Source: an uncultured Prevotellaceae bacterium
GTDB taxonomy: Bacteria > Bacteroidota > Bacteroidia > Bacteroidales > Bacteroidaceae
Assembly: GCA_902769705.1 (NCBI GenBank)
Contig: CACXPX010000005.1
Span: forward strand, 62,001-126,000
Length of the DNA: 64,000 bases
Reading direction: 5' to 3'
Every line of letters begins with the position of its first letter. Positions within the stretch are counted from its first letter, which is position 1. The notes beneath the pieces are model-generated. The model had not been told where the DNA came from and ran no database searches. It saw only the letters and a list, made by a program, of their open reading frames with translations. The position numbers and the translations under genes are program-made. Positions 34,173-43,922 of the stretch are shown piece by piece.

Positions 34173-34721
34173 ATGTTCATAGCACAAGAATTACGCAAAA
34201 AAAGCATTGCTGAATACCTGCTGTATATGTGGCAGGTTGAAGATATCATCCGTGTCTATGGCTGTTCGCTGTCGCGCATCCGTCGCGAATATATCGAACA
34301 GTTCGACTACGACGATGAACAAAAGGAAGACTTGGCAGATTGGTATGGCAATCTGGTCACAATGATGAACCAAGAAGGAAAACGCGAGCACGGACATCTG
34401 CAAATCAACCAGATTGTGTTACAGGATATGGCGGAACTGAACGCGCAACTCCTCAACAGCACCAAGTTCCCATTTTACAACGCAGAATACTATAAGGTAC
34501 TGCCGTTCATCGTTGAACTGCGGAACAAAGGCGACAAAGAGGTTGGCGAAATAGAGACTTGTATGAATGCACTATATGGTACGATGCTCCTGCGTCTGCA
34601 GAAAAAGGACATCACACCCAACACCGAACATGCCATCAAAGAAATCACCACTTTCATCGGAATGCTCTCTGATTATTATATCAAAGACAAGACTGAAGGT
34701 TTGAAATTTGAAGACGATTGA
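34173..34721 (+). CDS. DUF4924 family protein
   Basis: 182 residues, all-helical in character, with IAEYLLYMWQVEDIIRVYG at the start, a pattern I associate with the Bacteroidetes family DUF4924. No signal peptide or membrane helix. The function is unknown. It abuts the LysE gene with no gap and is followed by rfbD after 3 bases, a gene order that I believe is common in the phylum. Confidence 0.8.
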   Translation: MFIAQELRKKSIAEYLLYMWQVEDIIRVYGCSLSRIRREYIEQFDYDDEQKEDLADWYGNLVTMMNQEGKREHGHLQINQIVLQDMAELNAQLLNSTKFPFYNAEYYKVLPFIVELRNKGDKEVGEIETCMNALYGTMLLRLQKKDITPNTEHAIKEITTFIGMLSDYYIKDKTEGLKFEDD

Positions 34722-34724
34722 ATC

Positions 34725-35573
34725 ATGAATATCCTTATCACAGGCTGCAACGGCCAATTGGGTAACGAAATACAGTTGCTCGAAAAAAACAACCCACAAC
34801 ACAAATATTTCAACACCGACGTTGACGAACTCGACATTACCGATGCCGATGCCATTAACCAATATGTGGACGAAAACCATATTGACGGCATTGTCAACTG
34901 TGCAGCCTTCACGGCTGTAGACAAAGCAGAAAGCAACGAAGAAATATGCACACGTCTCAATGCTGAGGCACCTGCCTATCTTGCAGCTGCCATCGCCAAG
35001 CACGATGGCTGGATAATACAGATAAGCACAGACTATGTGTTCGACGGCACTAACCACACTCCTTACACCGAGGACGAAGATACTTGTCCGAATAGTGTCT
35101 ATGGTCGCACAAAACTCGTGGGTGAGTTCAACGTGCAAAAACTCTGCCAACGGTCGATGATTATTCGAACAGCATGGCTTTATTCCACATTCGGCAACAA
35201 CTTCGTGAAGACGATGCTACGACTGGGTAAAGAGAAGTCAGAACTTGGAGTTATCTTCGACCAAATTGGCACGCCCACCTACGCCCGTGACTTGGCGGTA
35301 GCCATCTTCACGGCTATCAACAAGGGCATTGTGCCGGGCATCTATCATTTCACCAACGAAGGTGTCACGTCGTGGTATGACTTCACAAAAGCCATTCATC
35401 GGCTCGCTGGCATCAAAGACTGCCATGTGCGTCCCCTCCACACCAGCGAATACCCCACCCCCGCCGCTCGTCCGCATTACAGCGTGCTTGACAAAACAAA
35501 AATCAAGCAGACATATGGACTCGACATTCCCTATTGGGAAGAATCATTAAGAGATTGTATTGAGAAATTATGA
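34725..35573 (+). CDS. rfbD: dTDP-4-dehydrorhamnose reductase
   Basis: 282 residues. [18 protein letters not shown] is the RmlD start; [19 protein letters not shown] contains the Thr/Ser and substrate region; and [10 protein letters not shown] gives Tyr-x3-Lys at about residues 128-132. It makes dTDP-L-rhamnose in the last step of the pathway. No rmlA, B or C lie in the window, so those genes must be elsewhere. Its stop overlaps the prfC start (ATGA). Confidence 0.92.
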   Translation: MNILITGCNGQLGNEIQLLEKNNPQHKYFNTDVDELDITDADAINQYVDENHIDGIVNCAAFTAVDKAESNEEICTRLNAEAPAYLAAAIAKHDGWIIQISTDYVFDGTNHTPYTEDEDTCPNSVYGRTKLVGEFNVQKLCQRSMIIRTAWLYSTFGNNFVKTMLRLGKEKSELGVIFDQIGTPTYARDLAVAIFTAINKGIVPGIYHFTNEGVTSWYDFTKAIHRLAGIKDCHVRPLHTSEYPTPAARPHYSVLDKTKIKQTYGLDIPYWEESLRDCIEKL

Positions 35574-37156
35574 ATCAGGAAATAGATAGAAGACGTACAT
35601 TTGCAATTATCTCGCACCCCGATGCTGGTAAGACCACGTTGACCGAGAAGTTTCTGCTTTTCGGTGGACAGATACAGGTGGCAGGTGCCGTGAAAAGTAA
35701 CAAAATTCGAAAGACTGCCACCAGCGACTGGATGGACATAGAGAAACAGCGCGGTATCTCGGTGTCGACATCGGTGATGGAGTTTGACTACACACCCGAC
35801 GGGAAAGATATAGAGTACAAGGTGAACATCCTTGACACACCGGGACACCAGGACTTCGCTGAAGACACCTACCGAACACTCACGGCCGTAGATTCTGCCA
35901 TTATCGTGGTGGATGGTGCGAAGGGCGTTGAGACACAGACCCGCAAGCTGATGGAGGTGTGCCGTATGCGCAACACGCCTGTCATCATCTTCATCAACAA
36001 GATGGACCGCGAGGGACGCGATCCCTTCGACCTGCTCGACGAGCTTGAACAAGAACTTCAAATCAAGGTACGCCCCCTTTCTTGGCCTATTAACCAAGGC
36101 GCAAGATTCAAAGGCGTCTATAACATCTACGAAGAGAAACTCGACCTTTTCACACCCGACAAGCAACGCGTGACAGAGAAGGTGGAAGTGAACATCAATT
36201 CTGAAGAATTAGACCGGCATGTGGGCGAACAAGATGCCGAAAAGCTCCGTGAAGACCTCGAACTTGTTGACGGCGTTTACCCAGAATTTGAGGTTGACAC
36301 CTACCGCTCGGCAGAAGTGGCACCCGTGTTCTTCGGTTCTGCGCTGAACAACTTTGGTGTGCAAGAGCTCTTGAACTGCTTTGTGGAGATTGCCCCAAGT
36401 CCCAAGCCCACCAAAGCGGAAGAGCGCGAAGTGATGCCCGACGAACCTAAGTTCACAGGTTTCATCTTTAAGATAACAGCCAACATCGACCCTAACCACC
36501 GCTCGTGTATTGCTTTCTGCAAGGTCTGCTCAGGGCGTTTCGTGCGCAACCAACCCTATCTGCATGTGAGACAAGGTAAGACGCTTCGTTTCTCCAGCCC
36601 CACCCAGTTCATGGCGCAACGCAAGAGCACCATTGACGAAGCATGGGCTGGCGACATCGTAGGATTGCCCGACAACGGTACATTCAAGATTGGCGACACG
36701 CTGACTGAGGGCGAACAGTTGCATTTCCGTGGGTTACCCTCATTCTCTCCCGAGATGTTCAAATACATTGAGAACGATGACCCCATGAAATCGAAACAGT
36801 TGGAAAAAGGTATCAATCAACTGATGGACGAAGGTGTGGCACAATTATTTGTGAACCAATTCAACGGTCGGAAAATCATCGGAACGGTCGGACAACTGCA
36901 GTTCGAGGTTATCCAATACCGATTGGAGAACGAATACAACGCCAAATGCCGGTGGGAACCCGTGCATTTATACAAAGCATGTTGGGTGGAAGCCGATGAC
37001 GACAAAGAGTTGGATGCCTTCAAAAAGCGCAAATACCAATACATGGCGAAAGACCGCGAAGGGCGTGATGTTTTTCTGGCAGACTCAGGCTATGTTCTTC
37101 AGATGGCACAGGAAGACTTCAAACACATCCGCTTCCATTTCACCAGCGAGTTCTAA
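35570..37156 (+). CDS. prfC: Peptide chain release factor 3
   Basis: 528 residues, the normal RF3 length. The GTPase motifs are [20 protein letters not shown] (P-loop), [15 protein letters not shown] (switch I), LDTPGHQDF (switch II) and INKMDREG (guanine specificity). The translation-factor domains 2 and 3 follow from about residue 290. It recycles RF1 and RF2 after termination. Its stop codon overlaps, tail to tail, the stop of the UpxY-like gene on the other strand. Confidence 0.96.
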   Translation: MNQEIDRRRTFAIISHPDAGKTTLTEKFLLFGGQIQVAGAVKSNKIRKTATSDWMDIEKQRGISVSTSVMEFDYTPDGKDIEYKVNILDTPGHQDFAEDTYRTLTAVDSAIIVVDGAKGVETQTRKLMEVCRMRNTPVIIFINKMDREGRDPFDLLDELEQELQIKVRPLSWPINQGARFKGVYNIYEEKLDLFTPDKQRVTEKVEVNINSEELDRHVGEQDAEKLREDLELVDGVYPEFEVDTYRSAEVAPVFFGSALNNFGVQELLNCFVEIAPSPKPTKAEEREVMPDEPKFTGFIFKITANIDPNHRSCIAFCKVCSGRFVRNQPYLHVRQGKTLRFSSPTQFMAQRKSTIDEAWAGDIVGLPDNGTFKIGDTLTEGEQLHFRGLPSFSPEMFKYIENDDPMKSKQLEKGINQLMDEGVAQLFVNQFNGRKIIGTVGQLQFEVIQYRLENEYNAKCRWEPVHLYKACWVEADDDKELDAFKKRKYQYMAKDREGRDVFLADSGYVLQMAQEDFKHIRFHFTSEF

Positions 37157-37701
37157 CTTTCTGCCGACACGCAGCACCAGCGCGAGACTTTCAGCATGAC
37201 AGCCATGCCTGGCACCTCTTTCAGCAAGTAATACTTCTTGCTGCTACGCACGAGTTTGCCTGTCAAGCCCTTCAGCGGCCCAAACTTCACCAGCACAGGA
37301 GCCCCTACCTTCAAGCGAGCCTCTTCTTCGCTAAGATACTTGCGCAGTTCTATTTCCGGATTGCACATAATCTGGAATTCACGCATCTGCTTGGCAGGAA
37401 TCTCGCTAAAGGTGCGGTCATTCCGGCTGCGAGTTAAAACAGCCATCTTAATATTCGAGTCTTTGATGAGTTCCACCAGTTCAGCATCGCTCATGGTACG
37501 CTTTACAAAAATCAGGTTGCTCACAACAGGTTTCAATACGTGGCGTATATGATTCTCCTTGTCGAGCACGTCCACATAATGCATCGGTACAAAATACTCC
37601 ACCTTTTTCTCTTCGAAATATCCGCTGGCAGCTTTTAGCTTCAGCGAGAATAGTCGGATAGCATACCACGGGGTGGAATCCAATTGGTTGTTTTCTTCCA
37701 T
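37153..37701 (-). CDS. UpxY/NusG-like transcription antiterminator
   Basis: 182 residues. [20 protein letters not shown] opens the NGN domain (about residues 9-110), and [20 protein letters not shown] near residue 132 is a KOW motif. By family it binds RNA polymerase and lets it read through stops in the leader of a capsule operon. It is an orphan: no UpxZ inhibitor gene follows and no glycan gene is adjacent. It has a perfect promoter at 37722-37753. It might act in trans on the polysaccharide operon 10 kb away. Confidence 0.85.
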   Translation of the reverse strand: MEENNQLDSTPWYAIRLFSLKLKAASGYFEEKKVEYFVPMHYVDVLDKENHIRHVLKPVVSNLIFVKRTMSDAELVELIKDSNIKMAVLTRSRNDRTFSEIPAKQMREFQIMCNPEIELRKYLSEEEARLKVGAPVLVKFGPLKGLTGKLVRSSKKYYLLKEVPGMAVMLKVSRWCCVSAES

Positions 37702-37721
37702 GAAGATGTATTATTTTTGTG

Positions 37722-37753
37722 CAAAAATACCCATTTTCACATAAACAGCCAAA
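37722..37753 (-). promoter_or_regulatory. Promoter of the UpxY-like gene
   Basis: On the minus strand TTTG (37750-37753), exactly 20 bases, then TATTTTTG (37722-37729). Both match the Bacteroidetes consensus. The promoter lies just after the trpG terminator, so the gene is transcribed independently of the trp operon. Confidence 0.78.
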
Positions 37754-37783
37754 ACAATAATGAGTTTTTTAGCCGTCGGACAT

Positions 37784-37813
37784 AAAAAAGGCTGAGTCAT
37801 CAAAGACTCAGCC
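37784..37813 (-). terminator. Rho-independent terminator of the trp operon
   Basis: Arms GGCTGAGTC (37805-37813 read on the minus strand) and GACTCAGCC (37790-37798) pair perfectly over 9 bp with a 6-base loop, followed by TTTTTT. The stem includes the last codons of trpG and its stop (37800-37802), so the signal overlaps coding sequence. Confidence 0.88.
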
Positions 37814-38375
37814 AATTGTCAAGCATCGTGCGCCCATCGGGCGTGAGCACACTCTCGGGGTGGAACTGAATGCCGTGTATATCGTAATTCTTATGTCTCA
37901 AAGCCATAATCTGACCATCGTCGCTTACAGCCGTCACCTCCAGACAATCGGGGAATCCTGCACGGTCTACCACCCACGAATGGTAGCGTCCCATCTTGAT
38001 ACGTTTGGGCAAACCATGGAAAATGGGGTCTGTACCAAACTGAGTGCCCTCTGTCTGCACACCATGATAAACATCTTCGAGGTTCGTCAAACGTCCACCG
38101 AAATGCTCACCAATGGCCTGATGCCCCAAACATACCCCCAATATGGGTTTCCGTCCCGCATAAGTCTTGATGACATCGAGCAACAATCCAGCCTCAGAAG
38201 GAATACCCGGGCCTGGTGAAAGGATGATCTTATCGAACGGTTCCAATTGGTTGAGCACAAACTGGTCGTTGCGATAAACTGTAACGTCGGCTCCAAGTTC
38301 TTTTACCAAATGTGCCAGATTGTAGGTAAAAGAGTCGTAGTTGTCGATGATGACGATATTGATTGAATTATTCAT
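37800..38375 (-). CDS. trpG: Anthranilate synthase component II (glutamine amidotransferase)
   Basis: 191 residues. NYDSFTYNLAHLVKELG at the start, LSPGPGIPSEAG, GVCLGHQAIGEHFGG (nucleophile Cys) and HPESVLTPDG (His and Glu) form the class I amidotransferase triad. It supplies ammonia from glutamine to TrpE. The start overlaps the trpE stop (ATGA), fitting a 1:1 complex. Last gene of the operon. Confidence 0.96.
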   Translation of the reverse strand: MNNSINIVIIDNYDSFTYNLAHLVKELGADVTVYRNDQFVLNQLEPFDKIILSPGPGIPSEAGLLLDVIKTYAGRKPILGVCLGHQAIGEHFGGRLTNLEDVYHGVQTEGTQFGTDPIFHGLPKRIKMGRYHSWVVDRAGFPDCLEVTAVSDDGQIMALRHKNYDIHGIQFHPESVLTPDGRTMLDNWLSL

Positions 38376-39802
38376 ATTGTCTCTGCGATATTTATGGCAC
38401 GACGCAGCGCACCCAATTTGTTATGTACTTCCTGCAATTCATACTCTTCGTTGCTCTTCGCCACGATACCTCCACCAGCCTGGAACCATAGTTCACCATT
38501 GCGACTGATGAATGTGCGGATGACAATGGCTTGGTTCAGGTTGCCATTCAAACCAATGAAACCGATGCAACCACCATAGGCACCACGATTGTGAGGTTCA
38601 ATTTCGCTGATGAGTTGCATAGCCCGAACCTTCGGCGCCCCACTCAACGTGCCAGCTGGGAACGTTTCGAAGAAAGCGCGTATATGATCGGCATCTTCAT
38701 CGAGCGTACCGCTGACACGTGAAACCAAATGGATGACATGACTATAGAACTGCATGTTTTTATAGAAATCCACCTGCACACCATGACAGTTACGGCTCAA
38801 ATCGTTTCGTGCCAAGTCCACCAGCATCACATGCTCGGCATTCTCCTTGGGGTCATTGCGCAGATATTCGGCATTCTTCTGGTCTTGCTCAGAGTCGCCC
38901 GTCCGCTTGGTAGTACCGGCAATGGGGTCAATGAACGCCTTGTTGCCTTCTATACGACAATGGGTCTCGGGGGAAGAGCCAAAAATGCGGAAGCCTCCGA
39001 AATCGAAATAAAAGAGATAGGGACTGGGGTTAATGCTACGCAGAGCACGATAGAGTTTGAAGTCATCACCTTCGTATTTCTGAATAAAACGGCGCGAGAT
39101 GACAATCTGGAACACGTCGCCACGCAGGCAATGTTTGATGCAACGGCGGATGTTTGCCTTATGCTGCTCATCGGTCAAAGGAGATACAGCATCGCCGACA
39201 GGATGAAAGGCATACGACTTGACATTATGCTTGTTGATGAGCATCTCCAGTTTGCCGAGTTCGGCATCGGCTTCATCTTCCTTTCCGTTAGGCACCAATG
39301 TGACGAGTGTCATCTGGTTGCTGAAATGGTCAAAGACGATGATGTCTCTATACATTATATATAATATGTCTGGAGCATCGTTCTTCTCCATCGTCTCGTC
39401 TTTCACCTCGATATCCTCGAAATAGCGCACGGCATTAAAGGTTGTATATCCATACAAGCCACAATAATGGGCAGCCTCGCCTTCCACATGGAAACGCCCA
39501 ATGAACTGGTTCACAGCCTCGGCCACCATCGACATTGCCCTACCTTTCACGCTGGCGTCTATCACGACGCGATCTGTGCTACCGTCAGGATAGGTGGAAG
39601 CAATCACGCCATGAGCGACAGAAATCTGTGCAATGGGATTCAAGCCGATAAACGAACGTGAGTTGTCGCGATGGTTGAAGTCACTACTTTCCATCAACGC
39701 ACTCTGCGGATGGATGTCGCGCAACTGCATATACACGCCTACAGGAGTATAGAGGTCGGCCAATTTACGGCGCGAACAAGCTGTATAATTAAAAGTCTCC
39801 AT
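38372..39802 (-). CDS. trpE: Anthranilate synthase component I
   Basis: 476 residues from ATG 39802, which lies inside the last codons of trpB (14-base overlap); the frame extends to 39856 but those residues are trpB-overlapping and not TrpE-like. FIDPIAGTTKRTGDSEQDQK and EHVMLVDLARNDLSRNC are chorismate-binding motifs, and FPAGTLSGAPKVRAMQLI is near the C-terminus. The N-terminal LMESSDFNHRDNSRSF resembles the tryptophan feedback site. It converts chorismate to anthranilate with TrpG. Confidence 0.95.
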   Translation of the reverse strand: METFNYTACSRRKLADLYTPVGVYMQLRDIHPQSALMESSDFNHRDNSRSFIGLNPIAQISVAHGVIASTYPDGSTDRVVIDASVKGRAMSMVAEAVNQFIGRFHVEGEAAHYCGLYGYTTFNAVRYFEDIEVKDETMEKNDAPDILYIMYRDIIVFDHFSNQMTLVTLVPNGKEDEADAELGKLEMLINKHNVKSYAFHPVGDAVSPLTDEQHKANIRRCIKHCLRGDVFQIVISRRFIQKYEGDDFKLYRALRSINPSPYLFYFDFGGFRIFGSSPETHCRIEGNKAFIDPIAGTTKRTGDSEQDQKNAEYLRNDPKENAEHVMLVDLARNDLSRNCHGVQVDFYKNMQFYSHVIHLVSRVSGTLDEDADHIRAFFETFPAGTLSGAPKVRAMQLISEIEPHNRGAYGGCIGFIGLNGNLNQAIVIRTFISRNGELWFQAGGGIVAKSNEEYELQEVHNKLGALRRAINIAETI

Positions 39803-40997
39803 ATTCTTTTGCCATTTCTTTGTTGTTGAGATATGTCTGCACATCCTTGTCGCCACGACCGCTGACCGTCAAAACCACCACGTCATCAGGCTTGAACGAC
39901 ATTTTCTTCAGAGCCGCAATGGCATGGGCACTCTCGATAGCGGGTATAATGCCCTCCATGCGAGTGAGTTCGTAGCCGGCATAGATGGCTTCATCGTCGT
40001 TGATGGCCATCACATGTGTGCGTCCCTGTTCAGCCAGATTGGCATGCATAGGACCGATGCCAGGATAGTCGAGTCCTGCCGAGATGGTAAAAGCCTCCTT
40101 TATCTGCCCGTCATTGGTCTGCATCACGAGCGTCCGTGCACCATGAATGATGCCTTCGGTACCACAATGCATCGTGGCAGCCGTGTAGTCGGTATCGATA
40201 CCATGACCTCCAGCCTCAGCCAAATAGATGTTCACGCGCTCGTCATTAATGTAATGGTAGATGGTGCCTGCAGCATTCGAACCACCACCTACGCAGGCAA
40301 TGAGATAATCGGGATAGTCGCGGCCAATCTTCTCCTGCAACTGCCATTTGATTTCCTCAGAAATGATGCTCTGCATGCGAGCCACAATATCGGGATAAGG
40401 ATGCGGTCCCATCGTGGAACCAACAATATAGAACGTGTCCTGAGGATGACAACACCAGTCGCGAATGGCCTCGGAACAAGCGTCGGAGAGCGTCATGTTG
40501 CCCGTCATGACAGGATGGACAGTCGCACCAAGCATACGCATACGTTCCACGTTGGTGTGCTGGCGTTCCACATCGGTCTTTCCCATGAAAATCTCACATT
40601 GCATATCCATGAGCGCACAAACTGTTGCCGTTGCCACTCCATGCTGACCAGCACCTGTCTCTGCGATGATGCGCGTTTTTCCCATCCGCTTGGCCATCAG
40701 GATTTGTCCGATAGTATTGTTAATCTTATGGGCACCCGTGTGGTTCAAGTCTTCACGTTTCAGATAAAGCTGGCAACCGTAACGCTCGCTCATGCGACGG
40801 GCGAAATAAAGTGGTGAAGGCCTACCCACATAGTCTTTCAATAAGGCATGAAACTCTTTCTTGAATTCCTCGCTCTCGATGATAGGCAAATATGCATCCT
40901 GCAAATCATGCACACACTTGTAAAGAATCTCGGGGACGTATGCCCCTCCATACTTGCCAAAAAAGCCTTTGTCGTCTATGAAATAGTTTTTGTCCAT
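39789..40997 (-). CDS. trpB: Tryptophan synthase beta chain
   Basis: 402 residues. YLKREDLNHTGAHKINNTIGQ carries the PLP Lys, AETGAGQHGVATATVCAL and CVGGGSNAAGTIYHY bind phosphate. It joins indole and serine to tryptophan in complex with TrpA. The operon places a thioesterase gene between trpA and trpB, with a 24-base gap before trpB, and the end of trpB overlaps trpE. Confidence 0.97.
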   Translation of the reverse strand: MDKNYFIDDKGFFGKYGGAYVPEILYKCVHDLQDAYLPIIESEEFKKEFHALLKDYVGRPSPLYFARRMSERYGCQLYLKREDLNHTGAHKINNTIGQILMAKRMGKTRIIAETGAGQHGVATATVCALMDMQCEIFMGKTDVERQHTNVERMRMLGATVHPVMTGNMTLSDACSEAIRDWCCHPQDTFYIVGSTMGPHPYPDIVARMQSIISEEIKWQLQEKIGRDYPDYLIACVGGGSNAAGTIYHYINDERVNIYLAEAGGHGIDTDYTAATMHCGTEGIIHGARTLVMQTNDGQIKEAFTISAGLDYPGIGPMHANLAEQGRTHVMAINDDEAIYAGYELTRMEGIIPAIESAHAIAALKKMSFKPDDVVVLTVSGRGDKDVQTYLNNKEMAKEYGDF

Positions 40998-41021
40998 TTG
41001 TTGATTGTTATCTTGTTTAAA

Positions 41022-41435
41022 TTACATCAGTTGGTCATACTGCATCGGCGTATCCTTGCGATAGGCTGTTCCCGTGATGGCACAAACAAGGTCGCCGTCT
41101 TGGTTTTTAATCTTCACTTCGCAATAGGGAATCTTGTGATGATTCAACGTCTCCTCAGCCTCAGCCACAAGATGGTCGCCCACCTTAGCCGAATGCAGGA
41201 ACGAGATGCTGCTGCCAAGTCCGAACGTCAGCCGCCCCCTACTGTTCATGACGGCAGCCAATGCCAAGTCGGCCAACGTGAACAATGCTCCGCCCTGACA
41301 AACGCCACCTGCATTCAGATGGTCGTTGGTAACGGTCATTTCAGCCCGTGCATACCCTTCTCTCACCTCGGTGAGTTGAATCCCGTTGCAAGCGGCAAAC
41401 CTGTCGTTGGTGTTCAATATCTCTTTCAGCGTCAT
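41022..41435 (-). CDS. PaaI-type hotdog thioesterase
   Basis: 137 residues with NAGGVCQGGALFTLADLALAA, the hotdog-helix motif of PaaI-like acyl-CoA thioesterases, and GRLTFGLGSSISFLHSAKVGD. It hydrolyses acyl-CoA esters, often phenylacetyl- or hydroxyphenylacetyl-CoA. Its ATG overlaps the trpA stop (ATGA), so it is translated with the trp genes. A role in aromatic amino-acid metabolism, for example an indole-acid CoA ester, is only inference. Confidence 0.88.
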   Translation of the reverse strand: MTLKEILNTNDRFAACNGIQLTEVREGYARAEMTVTNDHLNAGGVCQGGALFTLADLALAAVMNSRGRLTFGLGSSISFLHSAKVGDHLVAEAEETLNHHKIPYCEVKIKNQDGDLVCAITGTAYRKDTPMQYDQLM

Positions 41436-42211
41436 TGTTCCAAAGCTTTATAAAGTTCGTCCATCGCCAAATCGGCATTACCTGTTTCGTTGAGCAAAGT
41501 CACAAACTTCGAACCAATGATGGCTCCTGCGGCATTTGCCTGCGCACTCTCAAGCGTCTGCTTGTTGGAAATGCCAAAACCAATCATGCGGGGATTGCGA
41601 AGATTCATGGCGTTGATGCGGCGGAAATATTCCAGTTTTGCATCACCAAACGAACTTTGCGCGCCCGTGATGCTGGCACTCGACACCATATAGATGAATC
41701 CATCGGTATGCTCATCGATAAAGCGAATGCGCTCTTCAGAAGTCTCAGGCGTAATCATCATGATGATGCGCAAGTCGTAGCGGTCGGCAATCGGCTTCAC
41801 CACTTCAAGATAATCTTTGAAGGGCAAGTCCGGGATGATGACTCCCGAGATGCCAGCCTCCACACACGCCTTGAAGAAAGGCTCGAAGCCATAATGCATC
41901 ACAACGTTGAGATACCCCATCCAGACCAATGGAATCTGCACCTCATCCTTGATGTCACGCAACTGACGGAAAAGGATTTCCGTTGACATTCCGTTCTTCA
42001 AAGCCGTCGTGCCGGCACTCTGAATGACGGGACCGTCGGCCAATGGGTCACTAAAAGGCATTCCCACCTCTATCATGTCGATGCCCCGGCGCTGCAAGGT
42101 CAGAATGACGTCTGCCGTTCCCTCCAATGTAGGACAGCCAGCGCAGAAGTAAAGCGACAGCAGTTTGCGGTGTTTGCTTTCCGCAAACAGTTTGTTGATT
42201 TTATTATCCAT
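41432..42211 (-). CDS. trpA: Tryptophan synthase alpha chain
   Basis: 259 residues. MIEVGMPFSDPLADGPVIQ gives the catalytic Glu (in IEVGMPF) and the Asp of DPLADG; IGFGISNKQTL binds the phosphate. It splits indole-3-glycerol phosphate to indole for TrpB. It starts 10 bases after trpF. Confidence 0.96.
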   Translation of the reverse strand: MDNKINKLFAESKHRKLLSLYFCAGCPTLEGTADVILTLQRRGIDMIEVGMPFSDPLADGPVIQSAGTTALKNGMSTEILFRQLRDIKDEVQIPLVWMGYLNVVMHYGFEPFFKACVEAGISGVIIPDLPFKDYLEVVKPIADRYDLRIIMMITPETSEERIRFIDEHTDGFIYMVSSASITGAQSSFGDAKLEYFRRINAMNLRNPRMIGFGISNKQTLESAQANAAGAIIGSKFVTLLNETGNADLAMDELYKALEQ

Positions 42212-42221
42212 AGTTTTTGTG

Positions 42222-42923
42222 TTAGTTTCTTATTGCTTGAATGAACTGGCGAAGAGCCTCAACGTCCTTCAGACCGGGTTCAATCTCGAAACGCGAGTTC
42301 AAGTCGACACCCGCAAATTGGGGATGAGCAAACGACTTCACGCGCTCCACATCGTCAGGTCCGATGCCACCACTGAGCAGGAACGGAGTTTGTCCATCGT
42401 ATAGTTTCAACACATCCCAATCGAACTGCTCGCCGCTTCCGCCAACCGTTTTACACTTGGTGTCGAAAATGAACAGGTCCACCACGCCCTCATACTCCTT
42501 ATAACGGCTCACATCCTCGGGAGAGCCTATGCTCAAAGCCTTGATGATTTTCACACCCGACTTGATATCAGGCTCCAGCGTGCGGCGCAAGTTCTCTATC
42601 ATCACGCGGCTCTCCTCGCCGTGCAGCTGGACATAGTCAAGGTCATAGTTAAAGACACGCGTCACTATGCTTTGGGGCATGTCGTCCACAAACACGCCAA
42701 CCCGCTTTGGCAAAACGACCTCGTCGGCGGGTGCTTCCACTTTGCCCCGACCTTTGTTCAACCGTTCCACGCTATAGTCAGGGATGATGCCAGCTTGCGA
42801 ACTGATCATTCTCACAAAACGAGGACTGCCGGGCCAAAAGACAAAACCTATCATGTCGATGCCTAAGGCAGAGACGGCGCGGATGTTCTCGGGCTCGCGC
42901 ATGCCACAAACTTTGATATACAT
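42222..42923 (-). CDS. trpF: Phosphoribosylanthranilate isomerase
   Basis: 233 residues. IKVCGMREPENIRAVSALG is the diagnostic start with the catalytic Cys; VQLHGEES and LSGGIGPDDVERV bind the substrate, with the catalytic Asp in LFIFDTK. It is about 25 residues longer than most TrpF proteins because of an insertion around residues 53-70 (RLNKGRGKVEAPADEVVLPK). It starts 12 bases after trpC. Confidence 0.95.
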   Translation of the reverse strand: MYIKVCGMREPENIRAVSALGIDMIGFVFWPGSPRFVRMISSQAGIIPDYSVERLNKGRGKVEAPADEVVLPKRVGVFVDDMPQSIVTRVFNYDLDYVQLHGEESRVMIENLRRTLEPDIKSGVKIIKALSIGSPEDVSRYKEYEGVVDLFIFDTKCKTVGGSGEQFDWDVLKLYDGQTPFLLSGGIGPDDVERVKSFAHPQFAGVDLNSRFEIEPGLKDVEALRQFIQAIRN

Positions 42924-42935
42924 ATTCTTATAGTT

Positions 42936-43748
42936 TTATTTCAACGACTTGACTGTTTGTATAAACTGGGACAAAGATTCGCCGGGATTGTCGGTCTTCA
43001 TGAAATTCTCACCGATGAGGAATCCGTTGAAACCTGCCAACTGCAACGCCCTCACCGTTTCGGGGTTAGAGATGCCGCTCTCGCTCACCTTACAACCTTC
43101 TGACGGCAATTTTGATGCCAAACTAAACGAGTTCTGCACATCGGTGATGAACGTTCCCAGATTGCGATTGTTGATGCCATACATGTCAGGTTCCAGCTCC
43201 GCATAGTCGAGTTCGCGCTCGCTATGCATCTCCAACAACACCTCAAGCCCCAGCTCATGGGCGACCGAAAGGAGTGACTTGCACTCGTCCAACCGCAAGT
43301 CGGCAGCTATCAGCAATGCCGCCGAAGCCCCACAATGGCGGGCTTGGAACAGCTGGTATTCGTCGATGACAAAGTTCTTATAGAGAACGGGAATCGTCAC
43401 CCCCGACTGGCGCGCTATGCGGATGAAGTCGTCGTTGCCGCCAAAATAGCGTTCGTCGGTCAGTATGCTGATGGCCGACGCACCATTCCGCTGATAACCC
43501 AGAGGAATCTCAGAAGCACTTCCCTCCTCCTTTATCCATCCTTTCGAGGGCGACTTACGCTTGAACTCGGCAATGATGCCCACCTCGGAGTTGAGCAGGG
43601 CGCTTCGCATTGAAGGCCGAGGCTCACCCTCTTCCTCAAGCATCAGCCGCTCCACCTTCGCATAGAGCTCGCGGGGAGGTACTTCAGCTTTCAACCGCTC
43701 CACTTCCACACGCTTATGGGCCACTATCTCATCCAACACATCCTTCAT
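42936..43748 (-). CDS. trpC: Indole-3-glycerol phosphate synthase
   Basis: 270 residues. IIAEFKRKSPSKGWI is the signature with the catalytic Lys, LYKNFVIDEYQLFQARHCGASAALL the middle of the barrel, and VSESGISNPETV the phosphate site. It closes the indole ring. It is separate from trpF, unlike in E. coli. A 174-base low-complexity spacer divides it from trpD upstream. Confidence 0.96.
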   Translation of the reverse strand: MKDVLDEIVAHKRVEVERLKAEVPPRELYAKVERLMLEEEGEPRPSMRSALLNSEVGIIAEFKRKSPSKGWIKEEGSASEIPLGYQRNGASAISILTDERYFGGNDDFIRIARQSGVTIPVLYKNFVIDEYQLFQARHCGASAALLIAADLRLDECKSLLSVAHELGLEVLLEMHSERELDYAELEPDMYGINNRNLGTFITDVQNSFSLASKLPSEGCKVSESGISNPETVRALQLAGFNGFLIGENFMKTDNPGESLSQFIQTVKSLK

Positions 43749-43922
43749 CTTGTTCGGCTATTTGTTTAATATTTTAAGAAGTAGAAGAAGTAGAAGAATA
43801 GGAAGAAGTAGAAGCCATAGCCTTGCCTATAGGAGGAATAACAGCCTTTTCTTCTTTTGCTTCCTCTGATTCCTTTGATTCTTTTAATTTCTTTAATTCC
43901 TCAACTTCCTTTAATTCTTCTC
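43749..43922 (-). other. Low-complexity purine/pyrimidine spacer between trpD and trpC
   Basis: On the minus strand a purine-rich part (repeats of GAATTAAAG and GAATCAAAG, 43850-43922) is followed by a pyrimidine-rich part (TTCTACTTC repeats, 43776-43820) that could fold back on it. One frame stays open across most of it (Glu/Lys-rich then Ser/Thr-rich) but has no start and is not in frame with trpD. Probably repeat expansion. Confidence 0.55.

Noticed and set aside
34725..35573. rfbD as part of a rhamnose synthesis cluster
   Set aside because: No rmlA, rmlB or rmlC is adjacent; it is in a housekeeping operon with prfC.
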